Counted from the stretch's first letter, positions 17,775 through 25,393 are shown. The stretch: 64,000 nucleotides of DNA from Paenibacillus sp. PastM-3 (GCF_029893965.1 NZ_JARXXP010000007.1:62001-126000), one strand, 5' to 3'. Numbers and translations: made by a program. Notes: a model not told the origin generated them from the letters alone.

Positions 17775-17787
17775 TGTTTGAGTGATT

Positions 17788-17825
17788 TACTTTGCGGGTG
17801 GTGTCAGCTTCGCTGGTACTACCCC
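17788..17825 (-). repeat. Right terminal inverted repeat (IRR) of Tn3-family element
   Basis: Reads TACTTTGCGGGTGG... up to CGCTGGTACTACCCC at 17825; 33 of 38 positions match the left repeat in inverted orientation. The next bases AAAAA would be the right target flank. Confidence 0.9.
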
Positions 17826-17859
17826 AAAAAGAAAAAAGCAGCGCCGGTGAAGGAGCTGC
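17826..17859 (-). terminator. Terminator of the serine resolvase gene
   Basis: On the leftward strand the stem GCAGCTCC / GGCGCTGC (imperfect) is followed by TTTTTTCTTTTT. The transposon end joins directly to this T-tract. Confidence 0.7.
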
Positions 17860-17923
17860 GATCATTGTTTTCGATTAATTATAACTGGCACCGGGCGAAA
17901 CGAAATAGACGCCGTGGCAACAG

Positions 17924-18538
17924 CTAGAATCGCTCATTGATTTCCTCGTATTCCTTCACTCGCCGGTAAAACGTAGGCTTTTTCATACCGATCCGACGCA
18001 TAGCCTCCATCGCGGAAAGCTGGCCAGCTTTCCATTCCTGGTACGCTTCCACAAACTTTTCGTCGATCTCCTGCTTGGGCCGACCGAATATAACGCCGTC
18101 CGCCCGGGCAACCTCGATCCCTTCCGCCTGCCGCTGCCGGTTCTTCTTGCGCTCCTGCTCGGCCACGTATGCCAGCAGGCTTAAAAATTGGTCTTCCATC
18201 ACTTTGCCGAAATCGCCCATCGTTTTAAACTTCCGGGAGTCGAACAACGTTTCGTTATCCAGGCATACGATGTCAGCGCCGACTTCCCTCGTGATGTACT
18301 TCCACTCGGTAATTATGCCATCGTAATCCCGGCCAAGCCGGTCCAGCGCATCAATATACACCAAGTCGCCTTCCCGGATCATCAGACGCATAGCCTGATA
18401 GCGTGGGCGGTCGAAGTCCTTGCCGCTCTGCTTATCGACAAAAATAAACCGATCTTCAATGCCCAGCTCCCGAAACTTGACGAGCTGCCGTTCCGGATTT
18501 TGATCCTTAGCCGACACACGGCCATATCCCAGCTTCAT
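17924..18538 (-). CDS. Serine recombinase (Tn3-type resolvase/invertase)
   Basis: 204 residues. The N-terminal resolvase fold shows YGRVSAKDQNPERQL with catalytic Ser9, then DALDRLGRDYDGI and the long E helix after FLSLLAYVAEQERKKNRQRQ. A C-terminal Hin-like helix-turn-helix follows (QLSAMEAMRRIGMKKPTFYR). Resolvases of this size act on a nearby res site, and one is visible upstream. It lies just outside the right repeat, so it belongs either to the prophage block or to another element, not to the transposon as bounded. Strong GGGGGAGAAAG ribosome site. Confidence 0.93.
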   Translation of the reverse strand: MKLGYGRVSAKDQNPERQLVKFRELGIEDRFIFVDKQSGKDFDRPRYQAMRLMIREGDLVYIDALDRLGRDYDGIITEWKYITREVGADIVCLDNETLFDSRKFKTMGDFGKVMEDQFLSLLAYVAEQERKKNRQRQAEGIEVARADGVIFGRPKQEIDEKFVEAYQEWKAGQLSAMEAMRRIGMKKPTFYRRVKEYEEINERF

Positions 18539-18558
18539 ATGACTTTCTCCCCCATATT

Positions 18559-18622
18559 CGTCTCAAAATATCCATGTCGAATGTGAAACGTCTCTAAAGT
18601 TATTTTAGGATATTTTGAGACG
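18559..18622. promoter_or_regulatory. Putative res/operator site of the resolvase
   Basis: Upstream of the resolvase gene lies CGTCTCAAAATATCC (18560-18574), CGTCTCTAAAG (about 18589) and the inverted GGATATTTTGAGACG (18608-18622). Inverted CGTCTC half-sites around a central TA-rich core are what a resolvase would bind for recombination and self-repression. Spacing is consistent but binding is inferred. Confidence 0.55.
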
Positions 18623-18725
18623 TAAATACAGGCATTTTTCCCGCGTATCAAAAAGCATGCTTTTTGGAACTATTGAAATAGAAATTGAACGAGGTCACCT
18701 CAAGATGAAACTCACTAATGAAAAT

Positions 18726-18911
18726 TTATTTGTAACGTTTACCCACGAACTCTAATTGCTCAATTATGCGTATGAACTCTCTCTCCATTTTCTCGTAGAG
18801 CTCCAAATCTTCTTTCTTTATTGCTTCCTCCATAAGATCGCTATAATCTGCAAGTTGCTGCAATAAAGTTCGCCGCCGTTGTAGGTGTCCTTTCTGTAAT
18901 TTAAAGTTCAT
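18726..18911 (-). CDS. Small helical protein (61 aa)
   Basis: ATG at 18911 follows GAGGAGCGTGAATCA. The protein is almost wholly helical and charged (LQRRRTLLQQLADYSDLMEE, then KMEREFIRIIEQLEFVGKRYK), suggesting a coiled coil. No family recognised. It belongs to the run of small leftward phage-type genes. Confidence 0.6.
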   Translation of the reverse strand: MNFKLQKGHLQRRRTLLQQLADYSDLMEEAIKKEDLELYEKMEREFIRIIEQLEFVGKRYK

Positions 18912-18945
18912 TGATTCACGCTCCTCATTTATGTTTAGAGATCTA

Positions 18946-19146
18946 TTAAGATTCTGGAACTACTTTATAATAAACCGCTTCAATACTCCCCTTAAATGGA
19001 AGGACACACGCTCCAGTTCTTTTTAGGCTGGATATAATCCCCTTGGCCTTAACCTTGTTCTCGTACCCCTCTATTTCTTCAAGTGTTGTATAACGTTCAA
19101 ACCGTTTTCCCATACCCGTAATTCCGGTATACACAGCGATCTTCAT
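18946..19146 (-). CDS. Hypothetical protein (66 aa)
   Basis: The ATG at 19146 is eight bases after CCGAGGAG and is preferred over the one nine bases upstream. Sequence begins KIAVYTGITGMGKRFERYTT and ends YYKVVPES. No domain recognised; context is the phage remnant. Confidence 0.55.
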   Translation of the reverse strand: MKIAVYTGITGMGKRFERYTTLEEIEGYENKVKAKGIISSLKRTGACVLPFKGSIEAVYYKVVPES

Positions 19147-19246
19147 TTCAATCACTCCTCGGTTATAATAATGTTGTCTTTGCCAGTGTAAGTAACACGA
19201 GCGATTTTATTGTCCGCATCTTTTATCTTCACGGGTTACCTATCTA

Positions 19247-19342
19247 CTAGTCTACTAGCTCGATTTCTAGCAACTCCTCTACGAAATTTGCTTCCAGCCA
19301 TTTCAAAATATAAAACTGCTCTACGGTTTCAGCTTTGGTTAT
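19247..19342 (-). CDS. Possible 31-aa gene with ATA start
   Basis: After AAGGGGG and eight bases comes ATA, then a frame reading TKAETVEQFYILKWLEANF and an acidic tail to TAG. The protein-like composition and ribosome site suggest a real small phage gene whose ATG has become ATA, or one using a rare start. Upstream in frame is a stop. Confidence 0.3.
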   Translation of the reverse strand: MTKAETVEQFYILKWLEANFVEELLEIELVD

Positions 19343-19437
19343 CTCAAAATCCCCCTTGGCTTTATGCTGTTACCGATCAGTGTCTTCGTACTGCGCAATA
19401 GAATATTTTTTCTTCTTAAAGAGATACTAATCAAAAT

Positions 19438-19935
19438 TTGATTATTTCACAGGGGGCAACAATTCTGAAAAAACTAATAATTTTCTTTGCTTTTTGTTTT
19501 TTAGCATTTGGAATTTCTCCATATGCTGCCGTAGCATCAAATGATCTCTTCAAAACACCTGCATCAAAACAATCTGATCAGTGGAAAGTTGAAATCAAGA
19601 AAGTTGAGAAATATGACTCTAAGATGTCAAAACCTCGTAAAAATGAAAGTGAAATGTACAACATTATCATCACCAATATCGGGGTTGGCTTAGAAAATGT
19701 AGTGTTTAACTCCTATAGAGATGAACCAAATACCCAAACAAAGTTCGGATTAAGCATTTCAGACGATCATCACAAAATTTTTAAACATGGCGAGATAGTC
19801 GACTTTTCTAATTTCCCTATTTCTGTTGATTCAAAGGAACTTCAAATCGAGATTAGTTGGTACGGAAAACCTTCAAATAACGAATCCCATGATAGAAAAT
19901 ACAAAGAAACCTTTACTTTCACACCAGCAAAATAA
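19438..19935 (+). CDS. Secreted hypothetical protein
   Basis: The sequence starts with a clear signal peptide (KKLIIFFAFCFLAFGISPYAAVAS, cleavage after about AVA). The mature part of about 130 residues is beta-rich and polar (QWKVEIKKVEKYDS, YNIIITNIGVGLENVVFNSY), resembling DUF4352-like extracellular domains in style only. The start is uncertain: a TTG at 19438 lacks a ribosome site, while AGGGGG lies eight bases before a CTG at 19465. It is the only rightward gene among leftward phage genes, like a lysogenic-conversion cargo gene. A terminator follows. Confidence 0.6.
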   Translation: MIISQGATILKKLIIFFAFCFLAFGISPYAAVASNDLFKTPASKQSDQWKVEIKKVEKYDSKMSKPRKNESEMYNIIITNIGVGLENVVFNSYRDEPNTQTKFGLSISDDHHKIFKHGEIVDFSNFPISVDSKELQIEISWYGKPSNNESHDRKYKETFTFTPAK

Positions 19936-19947
19936 TAGATGCATATT

Positions 19948-19970
19948 GGGCACTTCGGTGCCCTTTTAGT
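19948..19970 (+). terminator. Intrinsic terminator
   Basis: GGGCAC-TTCG-GTGCCC stem-loop followed by TTTTAGTTT, directly after the secreted-protein gene. Confidence 0.85.
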
Positions 19971-20003
19971 TTACAGTTTGCGTCAACCGTGCATCAATCC
20001 GTC

Positions 20004-20189
20004 TCATCGAAACATCTGTTTATATTCTTTGGAATCAAATTTACCCGTTTCCCGATCAACAGCGACCAGGCCGATATCCGTATGAAAAACATGGCATCTA
20101 TCATTCGAATGTGCATAATGGACTTCTTTATAATCTGCTTCCATTAATACACGACACAAGATCATTTGTTCAAACAGACCCAGCTTCAT
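20004..20189 (-). CDS. Hypothetical phage-type protein (61 aa)
   Basis: Starts at ATG 20189 after ATAAGGAGGTGAATT, an ideal ribosome site. Contains HAHSN-like and HTDIGLVAVDRETGKF stretches; no known domain. It overlaps the end of the preceding leftward gene by 20 bases. Confidence 0.6.
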   Translation of the reverse strand: MKLGLFEQMILCRVLMEADYKEVHYAHSNDRCHVFHTDIGLVAVDRETGKFDSKEYKQMFR

Positions 20190-20355
20190 AATTCACCTCC
20201 TTATCAAATTGCCGAACTACTACTTCGATAACTGCACGAGTCGTGCTATCTTCTGGGGGCTCCCAGCCTCGATCATAGTTGGCCAGATGTTTGCTGAACT
20301 CCTTTTGGTTGATTCGGATATATGGTCCTACTGATTCGACGCTCGGATATGCCAT
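20170..20355 (-). CDS. Hypothetical phage-type protein (61 aa)
   Basis: Short acidic protein (KEFSKHLANYDRGWEPPEDS, TRAVIEVVVRQFDKE). The ribosome site before the ATG at 20355 is weak. Its stop lies inside the start region of the next gene, which suggests coupling. No family recognised. Confidence 0.5.
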   Translation of the reverse strand: MAYPSVESVGPYIRINQKEFSKHLANYDRGWEPPEDSTTRAVIEVVVRQFDKEVNYEAGSV

Positions 20356-20421
20356 ATACGAGGATGGCTCTCAGAATACATGTGCTTGTACATATAGACC
20401 TTGAACCTCTTCTTGAAAGCT

Positions 20422-20441
20422 GTCCCCTGCGTACAGGGGAC
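20422..20441. terminator. Short perfect hairpin
   Basis: GTCCCCTG-CGTA-CAGGGGAC, 8-bp stem in the gap between two small leftward genes; followed rightward by GTTTGTATT. May be a terminator or processing site. Confidence 0.45.
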
Positions 20442-20459
20442 GTTTGTATTCCAGTGGCC

Positions 20460-20669
20460 TTAGTGTTTATCTCCCTTTTTGGCATATAACTCATACTCAT
20501 CTGTCATAGCAGAATCCCCCAATACATTTCCGTTAAACAGGACTTCTAATGCTGTTTCAGAGGCATGCCCTTTTTTCAAAAGATCGGCATACATCCATTT
20601 GAGATAAGCATCCTCATTTACAAATCTGAGCATTTGCGCTGCATTGAATACGGGATAATCTGATTCCAT
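20460..20669 (-). CDS. Hypothetical phage-type protein (69 aa)
   Basis: The ATG at 20669 is nine bases after AGAAAGG and preferred to the one at 20678, which touches the ribosome site. Acidic and helical (AQMLRFVNEDAYLKWMYADL). No domain recognised. Confidence 0.55.
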   Translation of the reverse strand: MESDYPVFNAAQMLRFVNEDAYLKWMYADLLKKGHASETALEVLFNGNVLGDSAMTDEYELYAKKGDKH

Positions 20670-20723
20670 AAGAGTCATCCTTTCTGTCCTGAAGTTGAGA
20701 TCTATTAAAGTCCTGAACGGTCT

Positions 20724-21530
20724 CTAGATAATTCGCAGGGACTGTGCCAGTAAAATAAGTGCGGTTTTCTTCACCTGATAATACTTCGCACGGTACCAGT
20801 TGAATTTGTTCATTAGGTACTCATCTAACTCTTCCTCCCGGCAAAAATACTTCGCTTCAATCAGCATGAGTTGATCAGGATCAAGGCTACGCAAGGCTTT
20901 TTCCATCGGATATATCTGATCCTCAACCTCCCATATTTCATCCTGGAGCCGTTCGGCTTTATCATACATACTCATGACGGCTTGCTCCGTTGATGAGTGA
21001 GGGATTCCTGATCGTCCACTGACTCCGGTAAGTTCCATCCCCGCCGTGACCTTAGGCTCTTTCGGTTTCATCTGCATCAGCTGTGATTTCAACCAATTGA
21101 TCCGTTTATTTGCCTGATAATATTGCTTCAAGCGGTACTCTACGATAGATACGTATTGCTGCCGGATGGCTACAGGGATATTCATTTCAATCTGTTCCAC
21201 TTCTTCATCGCAAGCACGGACAGAAGATTTACTCGTTTTCTCCAAATGCTCCTTAATGATCATCAGTTCTTGCTCCACCGCAGCTGTTATCTTTACTGAC
21301 TTCTTCAACTTTTGGTACCTTGCAAATAACCAATCCACCGGTACCAATGAGATGTTGAGCTCCGTGACCTGAAAGTTCTTCAATCCCTCACACTCCCCCC
21401 TGGGTAAGCCCTCTGTCTCTTGCAACTCGAAATCCCAAGAGCTTTGTTCAAATCCCTTGTTACAGACAATGCACTGGAAGGCGTACTCTCCTACTTCCTG
21501 GCACCTATTGCCGCAATGAAGGCAGATCAA
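20724..21530 (-). CDS. Zinc-ribbon, ArpU/RinA-like phage regulator
   Basis: 268 residues from a TTG. The N-terminus has two CxxC pairs (CLHCGNRC, CIVC) forming a zinc ribbon. A long coiled middle follows. The C-terminal part (SLDPDQLMLIEAKYFCREEE then FNWYRAKYYQVKKTALILLA) is a sigma-factor-region-4-like helix-turn-helix as in ArpU/RinA late-gene activators of Gram-positive phages. Such genes sit at the end of the early region just before the terminase genes. Here no terminase follows. Confidence 0.7.
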   Translation of the reverse strand: MICLHCGNRCQEVGEYAFQCIVCNKGFEQSSWDFELQETEGLPRGECEGLKNFQVTELNISLVPVDWLFARYQKLKKSVKITAAVEQELMIIKEHLEKTSKSSVRACDEEVEQIEMNIPVAIRQQYVSIVEYRLKQYYQANKRINWLKSQLMQMKPKEPKVTAGMELTGVSGRSGIPHSSTEQAVMSMYDKAERLQDEIWEVEDQIYPMEKALRSLDPDQLMLIEAKYFCREEELDEYLMNKFNWYRAKYYQVKKTALILLAQSLRII

Positions 21531-21569
21531 TCACCTTCCCCCCTTCGCTTGCTTGGTTCATGTTGACGG

Positions 21570-21887
21570 TTAGACTCTCATCATTTCCCATGGCAGCAGC
21601 TTATCCTTAATCTCCTGGTAGGCATCGGTACGGTCGTACAGTGCAACATACCGATGCTGCGTATCCGCTGTGCCTGCGCCAGCATTGGCGCTGTAGAGAA
21701 AAGCTGATGGAGCTTCAGCATGAGGTGTACCCAAGACTGGCACGCCAAGCTTTTGACAACGCGTTTTGGTTAGCAGGATGGCAAAGGAATAACCCTTGCC
21801 TTCCCAGCGCTTGGAACGCGGAATGTAGTACGGTAGACCGGATTCCAGCACTTCTTGTTTGGTAAAGCGCCCCTGTGTATTTGGCAT
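21570..21887 (-). CDS. Hypothetical phage protein (105 aa)
   Basis: ATG at 21887 follows GAAGGAGGAGCACA. The sequence has WEGKGYSFAILLTKTRCQKL and repeated Pro/Ala stretches. It may be a small nucleic-acid-related protein, but no family is recognised. Part of the leftward early operon. Confidence 0.6.
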   Translation of the reverse strand: MPNTQGRFTKQEVLESGLPYYIPRSKRWEGKGYSFAILLTKTRCQKLGVPVLGTPHAEAPSAFLYSANAGAGTADTQHRYVALYDRTDAYQEIKDKLLPWEMMRV

Positions 21888-21914
21888 TGTGCTCCTCCTT
21901 CATTCTCGAATGGT

Positions 21915-22193
21915 TCAGCCTTGACGAGTCACCCAGGCAAAACCGATCTCGCCCCGTCCCGGATCTTCCACCACATAAGCCACACCTTTCGTGATGTACG
22001 GGTTGGTAGTGATCCGCAGTGATCCGAAAGAGGTCTTGACAGACTCATACTTAGCAATATCTGCATCCGGACACACACACATTTTCAGGCGGTCAATGGT
22101 GCACCCCTTACTTGGAGATAACAGTGGGCGGATTGCCCTGTTAATCATGTCCATGGCGCGAGGATGAATCGGCTTGGCGGAGAATTGACTCAT
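21915..22193 (-). CDS. Hypothetical phage protein (92 aa)
   Basis: The ATG at 22193 is nine bases after GGAAGGAGG and is chosen over an upstream start. Contains CTIDRLKMCVCPDADIAKYE, with three cysteines, and ends YVVEDPGRGEIGFAWVTRQG. No domain recognised. Confidence 0.6.
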   Translation of the reverse strand: MSQFSAKPIHPRAMDMINRAIRPLLSPSKGCTIDRLKMCVCPDADIAKYESVKTSFGSLRITTNPYITKGVAYVVEDPGRGEIGFAWVTRQG

Positions 22194-22214
22194 AATCCTG
22201 CCCCTCCTTCCCAC

Positions 22215-22367
22215 ACATCAAAATAATTGTAACTCGCCCGCCTGCTCGGTAGTTGTAAACTAAGTACTTCCTATCTCAAAAAGAGAGCGTATGTTCTGAT
22301 TTAAATGCATGACTCTCCCTGTCGGAAGCCCTATACTCTCCCAGCTTCGCTCCGTCTATAGCTTTTA
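22215..22367. other. Short intergenic gap in phage block
   Basis: I see no gene, clear promoter or hairpin here. Confidence 0.4.
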
Positions 22368-22550
22368 CTAGCAGTTCAGCAAACGTGTCGTTCCCTTCTT
22401 TTTGTGCACAATCTCTATCTGCCCGGGAGTAGCACGTAATACCAGCCAGTTCTCTGGTGCCAACCGGTGCAGGCTGATCACTCCCTTTTGCTTCCGTGTG
22501 GGACGCACGGCTCTACTCTTCTTTTCCCGGGATTTCACATGAGTGCTCAT
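22368..22550 (-). CDS. Basic hypothetical protein (60 aa)
   Basis: ATG at 22550 after AAAGGACGGAACAG. Very basic N-terminus (KSREKKSRAVRPTRKQKG), then a beta-like part (WLVLRATPGQIEIVHKKKG). Possibly nucleic-acid-binding. No family recognised. Confidence 0.5.
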   Translation of the reverse strand: MSTHVKSREKKSRAVRPTRKQKGVISLHRLAPENWLVLRATPGQIEIVHKKKGTTRLLNC

Positions 22551-22589
22551 CTGTTCCGTCCTTTCAATTCGTTGTTGGTATTTGAATTT

Positions 22590-23795
22590 TCATCGTTGAC
22601 GCACTGCGGTTCGTTCCAGGGCTTTGGCTTCCTTGATCTCTTGTGCCTTACGCATCATCTCAGCCATTTCATCCGGGTTAGGCATCGTCCCACCTCCATC
22701 ATCGGTCGAGATTAGGATCTGCGGCTTTCTGCTTCTTCCGCCCTGGCTACGCGAACCTTCGTAGCTCCTTGAAACATGCTGCGTAACTGAAGGCCCTGCG
22801 GATTTCCTGGTTTCCGGGTTGTTGTCTATGCCGCCCCGCTCACGATATCCCCGGAGGATGCCTTGTACATAAGCCAGGTTTCGCTTATCTGACCCGAGCC
22901 GGTAGGCCGCTCTCATGGCGGTATGCAGCCACTCTCCTCCGTAGGTGTCGTATAGGGACTGCAGGTCATTTTCGTCAAACGGTGTTAGCCTGCCGCCTGC
23001 GATAAAGTTATTTTTGTAGTCAAGCAAGTTGTTCTGGAAAGAATAGGGCTCCTGATCCGGCTTCACCATGTCCGTGCTGGTTCTAGTTGTTGTTATTGTT
23101 GTAGTAGTAGTTCTTTTAAATCTTTTAATAGCTTTAATACTAGCTTTAGAAACGCTGAAACCCTTGATACGACTAGAATAATTGCGTGTCACGGTTCCCT
23201 TTTTGGGAACTGTGCGGTTCCCCTTTCGGGAACTGGCTAGTTCCCTTTTCAGGAACTCAATTCCCTTTTCAGGAACTCGGTCCCCTTTTAGGGAACTCGG
23301 TTCCTCTTTTGGGAACTCGGTTCCTCTTTTGGGAACTCGGTCCCCTTTTGGGGAACTCGGTTCCTCTTCCGGGAACTCAGTTCCCTTTTCGGGAACGGTA
23401 AACTTCAGTAAATTAGCTGAAGGCCTCGCCAGATTGAGATTGATTAGCTCCTTGAACCTGTTGGGATTCGCACTGATGACTGACTCCATGGTCCAGAGAT
23501 CGTAATGCTTATTCAGCTGAAAAGTATTCAACTCCTTATCCCAAAGAATGACATTCCCTTGAAGAAGCTCTTCTAAGACACCACGGATATGATTTTTACC
23601 TATCCCTGTTTCAGCAAAATCCTTCAATTCCGGAATGATCGCCGATGGCTTCCCGCACCCCCAGCTCAGCGTCAGGATAAAATCTATGACATTACGCTGG
23701 CGCTGAGAAAATTTCCGCCGGATCAGCTCTCGGTGTATTTCATGCGATATTCTGATGTGAGCATCCGTTGGCTGAGGATTAACACTGGAATCCAC
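22590..23795 (-). CDS. Phage replication protein with internal iteron array
   Basis: 401 residues from GTG 23795 (GGAGGCGATGCC site). Residues 10-120 form a winged-helix replication-protein-O-like domain (SHEIHRELIRRKFSQRQRNV, FAETGIGKNHIRGVLEELL). Residues 135-205 are a low-complexity repeat encoded by the iterons. Residues 255-320 resemble a DnaD-type domain (LTPFDENDLQSLYDTYGGEW, YVQGILRGYRERGG). Such proteins bind origin repeats inside their own gene and load the helicase. A separate helicase loader is not visible nearby. Confidence 0.85.
   Translation of the reverse strand: MDSSVNPQPTDAHIRISHEIHRELIRRKFSQRQRNVIDFILTLSWGCGKPSAIIPELKDFAETGIGKNHIRGVLEELLQGNVILWDKELNTFQLNKHYDLWTMESVISANPNRFKELINLNLARPSANLLKFTVPEKGTEFPEEEPSSPKGDRVPKRGTEFPKEEPSSLKGDRVPEKGIEFLKRELASSRKGNRTVPKKGTVTRNYSSRIKGFSVSKASIKAIKRFKRTTTTTITTTRTSTDMVKPDQEPYSFQNNLLDYKNNFIAGGRLTPFDENDLQSLYDTYGGEWLHTAMRAAYRLGSDKRNLAYVQGILRGYRERGGIDNNPETRKSAGPSVTQHVSRSYEGSRSQGGRSRKPQILISTDDGGGTMPNPDEMAEMMRKAQEIKEAKALERTAVRQR
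23193..23396. repeat. 20-bp palindromic iterons, likely replication origin
   Basis: Ten units of the form GTTCCC-TTTT-GGGAAC start at 23194, 23217, 23240 and then every 20 bases to 23380. Twenty bases is not a multiple of three, so successive units are read in three different frames and the protein repeat is 20 residues long (three units). DNA-level conservation points to binding sites, as in origins inside phage initiator genes. Confidence 0.8.
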
Positions 23796-23822
23796 GGCAT
23801 CGCCTCCTGTATTCTGTCGGGC

Positions 23823-24032
23823 CTAGATCGCCCTGAATCGCTTGGTTCTCTTCTGCCATTCCCGGTTCAGACCGCAGCCCTTGGCGGGGAACTCATAATG
23901 CCTGCGTCCGCATACAAACGACACGAATAAGCCGGTTGCCTGCTCGTAGTACATCCCGTTCAAGACTTCTGGCGGCTGCTCGATCTCAACATCGATTAGA
24001 TCAAACAGATCCATTTGCTCGACATGCTTCAT
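23823..24032 (-). CDS. Hypothetical phage protein (69 aa)
   Basis: ATG at 24032 after CAAGGGGGGCGTGCG. Acidic N-terminus (MDLFDLIDVEIEQPPEVL), basic C-terminus (REWQKRTKRFRAI), with one CGRRH motif. Lies just upstream of the replication gene. No family recognised. Confidence 0.55.
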   Translation of the reverse strand: MKHVEQMDLFDLIDVEIEQPPEVLNGMYYEQATGLFVSFVCGRRHYEFPAKGCGLNREWQKRTKRFRAI

Positions 24033-24060
24033 CGCACGCCCCCCTTGTCACTCCGGTCTA

Positions 24061-24503
24061 CTGAACGCAAAATTGCGCTAAGTGAGGAAATTGCATTACT
24101 GAATGTTTTATGAGATAATAGCCGCGCGTGTTGGACCAGGTACGTAAGCATTTGCGGTGCTTATGTACCTTTTTTGTTGTTCACTCCGCATAATGTTCTT
24201 GACTAGCACATGATGCTGCAGCGGATTACGTTCAAACCAGATGGTCGCGAGTAAGGGTAATGTCATCTCTTCCTGCAAAAGTTCCTCACCTCCCTCTAGT
24301 CCCCGGCACTGAGCGCAAAATTGCGTTCAGCCTCTCTGCAAAGCTCAGCGCAGAAATGCGTTCACTGACCTGTAGCTACTGAGCGCAATACTGCGTTTAT
24401 CCCAAAATGTACAAGAAACACTTAACGACAGACTGCGTTCAGTCCACTGGACGCATAGAATCGTTCATTAGACGAAACTCAACTGAGCACAGAACCGCGT
24501 TAA
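24061..24503. repeat. Cluster of palindromic sites upstream/downstream of rha
   Basis: This 467-base gap has no gene but six related palindromes, consensus TGAGCGCAAAATTGCGTTCA, at 24061, 24310, 24345, 24380, 24423 and 24484. More occur at 24990 (inside rha), 26062 and 26120. The pattern suggests sites for a phage DNA-binding protein, possibly the neighbouring Rha-type protein or replication machinery. Confidence 0.7.
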
Positions 24504-25189
24504 GTTAGCGGTCTCCAGCCTTCCACATATTGCAGTGCCTTCTCCAAGTCTTCTTTGCGGATATCCCTGTAGCTGGCAACCTCAAACTCGGCATAGATCG
24601 CCCGGTACAATTGCCGGTAGAATCCCGGCCTCCGGCTTGCCTGATTCGCCAACAAGATCACCCTGCGGCCTATAGCCGCATGCAGCTTCTTCTGCTCCAC
24701 GGTCTTGAGTGTGACTTCCTTGACTACATCGCCCAGCCGTTGCTCTACTTCCTGTACGCGTTCCTTCATTTGAGTAAAAATCGCTTCACTAATGAACAAC
24801 GGATTGGGTGGTGCGGAAGCAAGCCTGCCTTGTTGTTGTAGCTGGTTCTCCATTTGATTGAAGGCCGCAATATAATCTTCCTTGAATCTCGCCGCTTCAC
24901 GACCGGTAAAGCCCGTAATCAGGAACACAAAACCGTCCCGGGTCACCTTGTAATACGGATTCTTGCGTCCCGACCTATCCGAATATTCACTAAGCGCAAA
25001 ATTGCGTTCAGTAAATTCGGGACTGCATTCCAGTGTCTTAATGCTTCTCAGAATATCCGCATGACGTTTGCCGAACTTGTCCGCAATGCTCCGGCTATCG
25101 GTCATGGCTTGTCCATTCTCCACGTAGACAAAATGGCCGTTCTCATCCTGGTTTCTTGCAAGCGATGGAACTGTAAGTCCGTTTGTCAT
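24500..25189 (-). CDS. Rha-family regulator with ORF6C domain
   Basis: 229 residues from ATG 25189. Residues 10-110 are a pRha domain (SRSIADKFGKRHADILRSIK, YYKVTRDGFVFLITGFTGRE, ARFKEDYIAAFNQME). Residues 135-229 match the ORF6C domain (VKEVTLKTVEQKKLHAAIGR, FYRQLYRAIYAEFEVASYRD). Such antirepressor-like proteins act in phage lysis-lysogeny or replication control. A palindromic site lies inside the gene and another overlaps its stop. Confidence 0.88.
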   Translation of the reverse strand: MTNGLTVPSLARNQDENGHFVYVENGQAMTDSRSIADKFGKRHADILRSIKTLECSPEFTERNFALSEYSDRSGRKNPYYKVTRDGFVFLITGFTGREAARFKEDYIAAFNQMENQLQQQGRLASAPPNPLFISEAIFTQMKERVQEVEQRLGDVVKEVTLKTVEQKKLHAAIGRRVILLANQASRRPGFYRQLYRAIYAEFEVASYRDIRKEDLEKALQYVEGWRPLT

Positions 25190-25393
25190 TAACATCCACC
25201 CTTCGTTATGCCGTTCTGATGAATCAAATACATTGCTGTACATAGGGGATGGAGTAGCCCTTCCTCTACGGCGGATTCCGCGACCTTCCCGGCACTGACC
25301 GGTAGGTTTCGGCTGGTATCCCTCCAGCCATCATCAGGCGGTTATTCATCATAAGAAGCTATAAGCGCAGCCATAATGCCTGGATCGGCTCCG

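Larger units (their letters stand above)
306..17825. mobile_element. Tn3-family transposon carrying spoVA, ger and cls genes
   Basis: The element is bounded by 38-bp inverted repeats beginning GGGGTAGTACCAGCG at both ends, the length and GGGG start usual for Tn3, Tn4430 and Tn1546. Inside are a Tn3-type transposase gene truncated at its 3' end, a tyrosine recombinase remnant and a spore-gene cargo: dpaA, yunC-like, cls, DUF1657, spoVAEb, spoVAD, spoVAC, DUF421 and a gerBAC-type operon. The flanking 5-mers are GAAAG on the left and AAAAA on the right, so no simple target duplication is seen. The content matches the known spoVA2mob/Tn1546-like theme; the exact gene order, dpaA and yunC parts may be particular to this copy. 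Transposase and recombinase are both incomplete, so the copy is inferred to be non-autonomous. Confidence 0.88.

Noticed and set aside
301..17830. Five-base target duplication around the transposon
   Set aside because: The flanks are GAAAG and AAAAA and do not match.
18648..18665. AAAAAGCATGCTTTTT palindrome as a terminator
   Set aside because: There is no gene ending next to it and the stem is short and AT-rich; it may be a site, but nothing supports a role.
23193..23396. CRISPR-like array
   Set aside because: Units are palindromic, adjacent and coding, with no unique spacers of constant length and no cas genes; iterons explain them better.
24061..24503. CRISPR or attachment array
   Set aside because: Palindromes are irregularly spaced, vary in sequence and extend into coding DNA; operator-like sites fit better.
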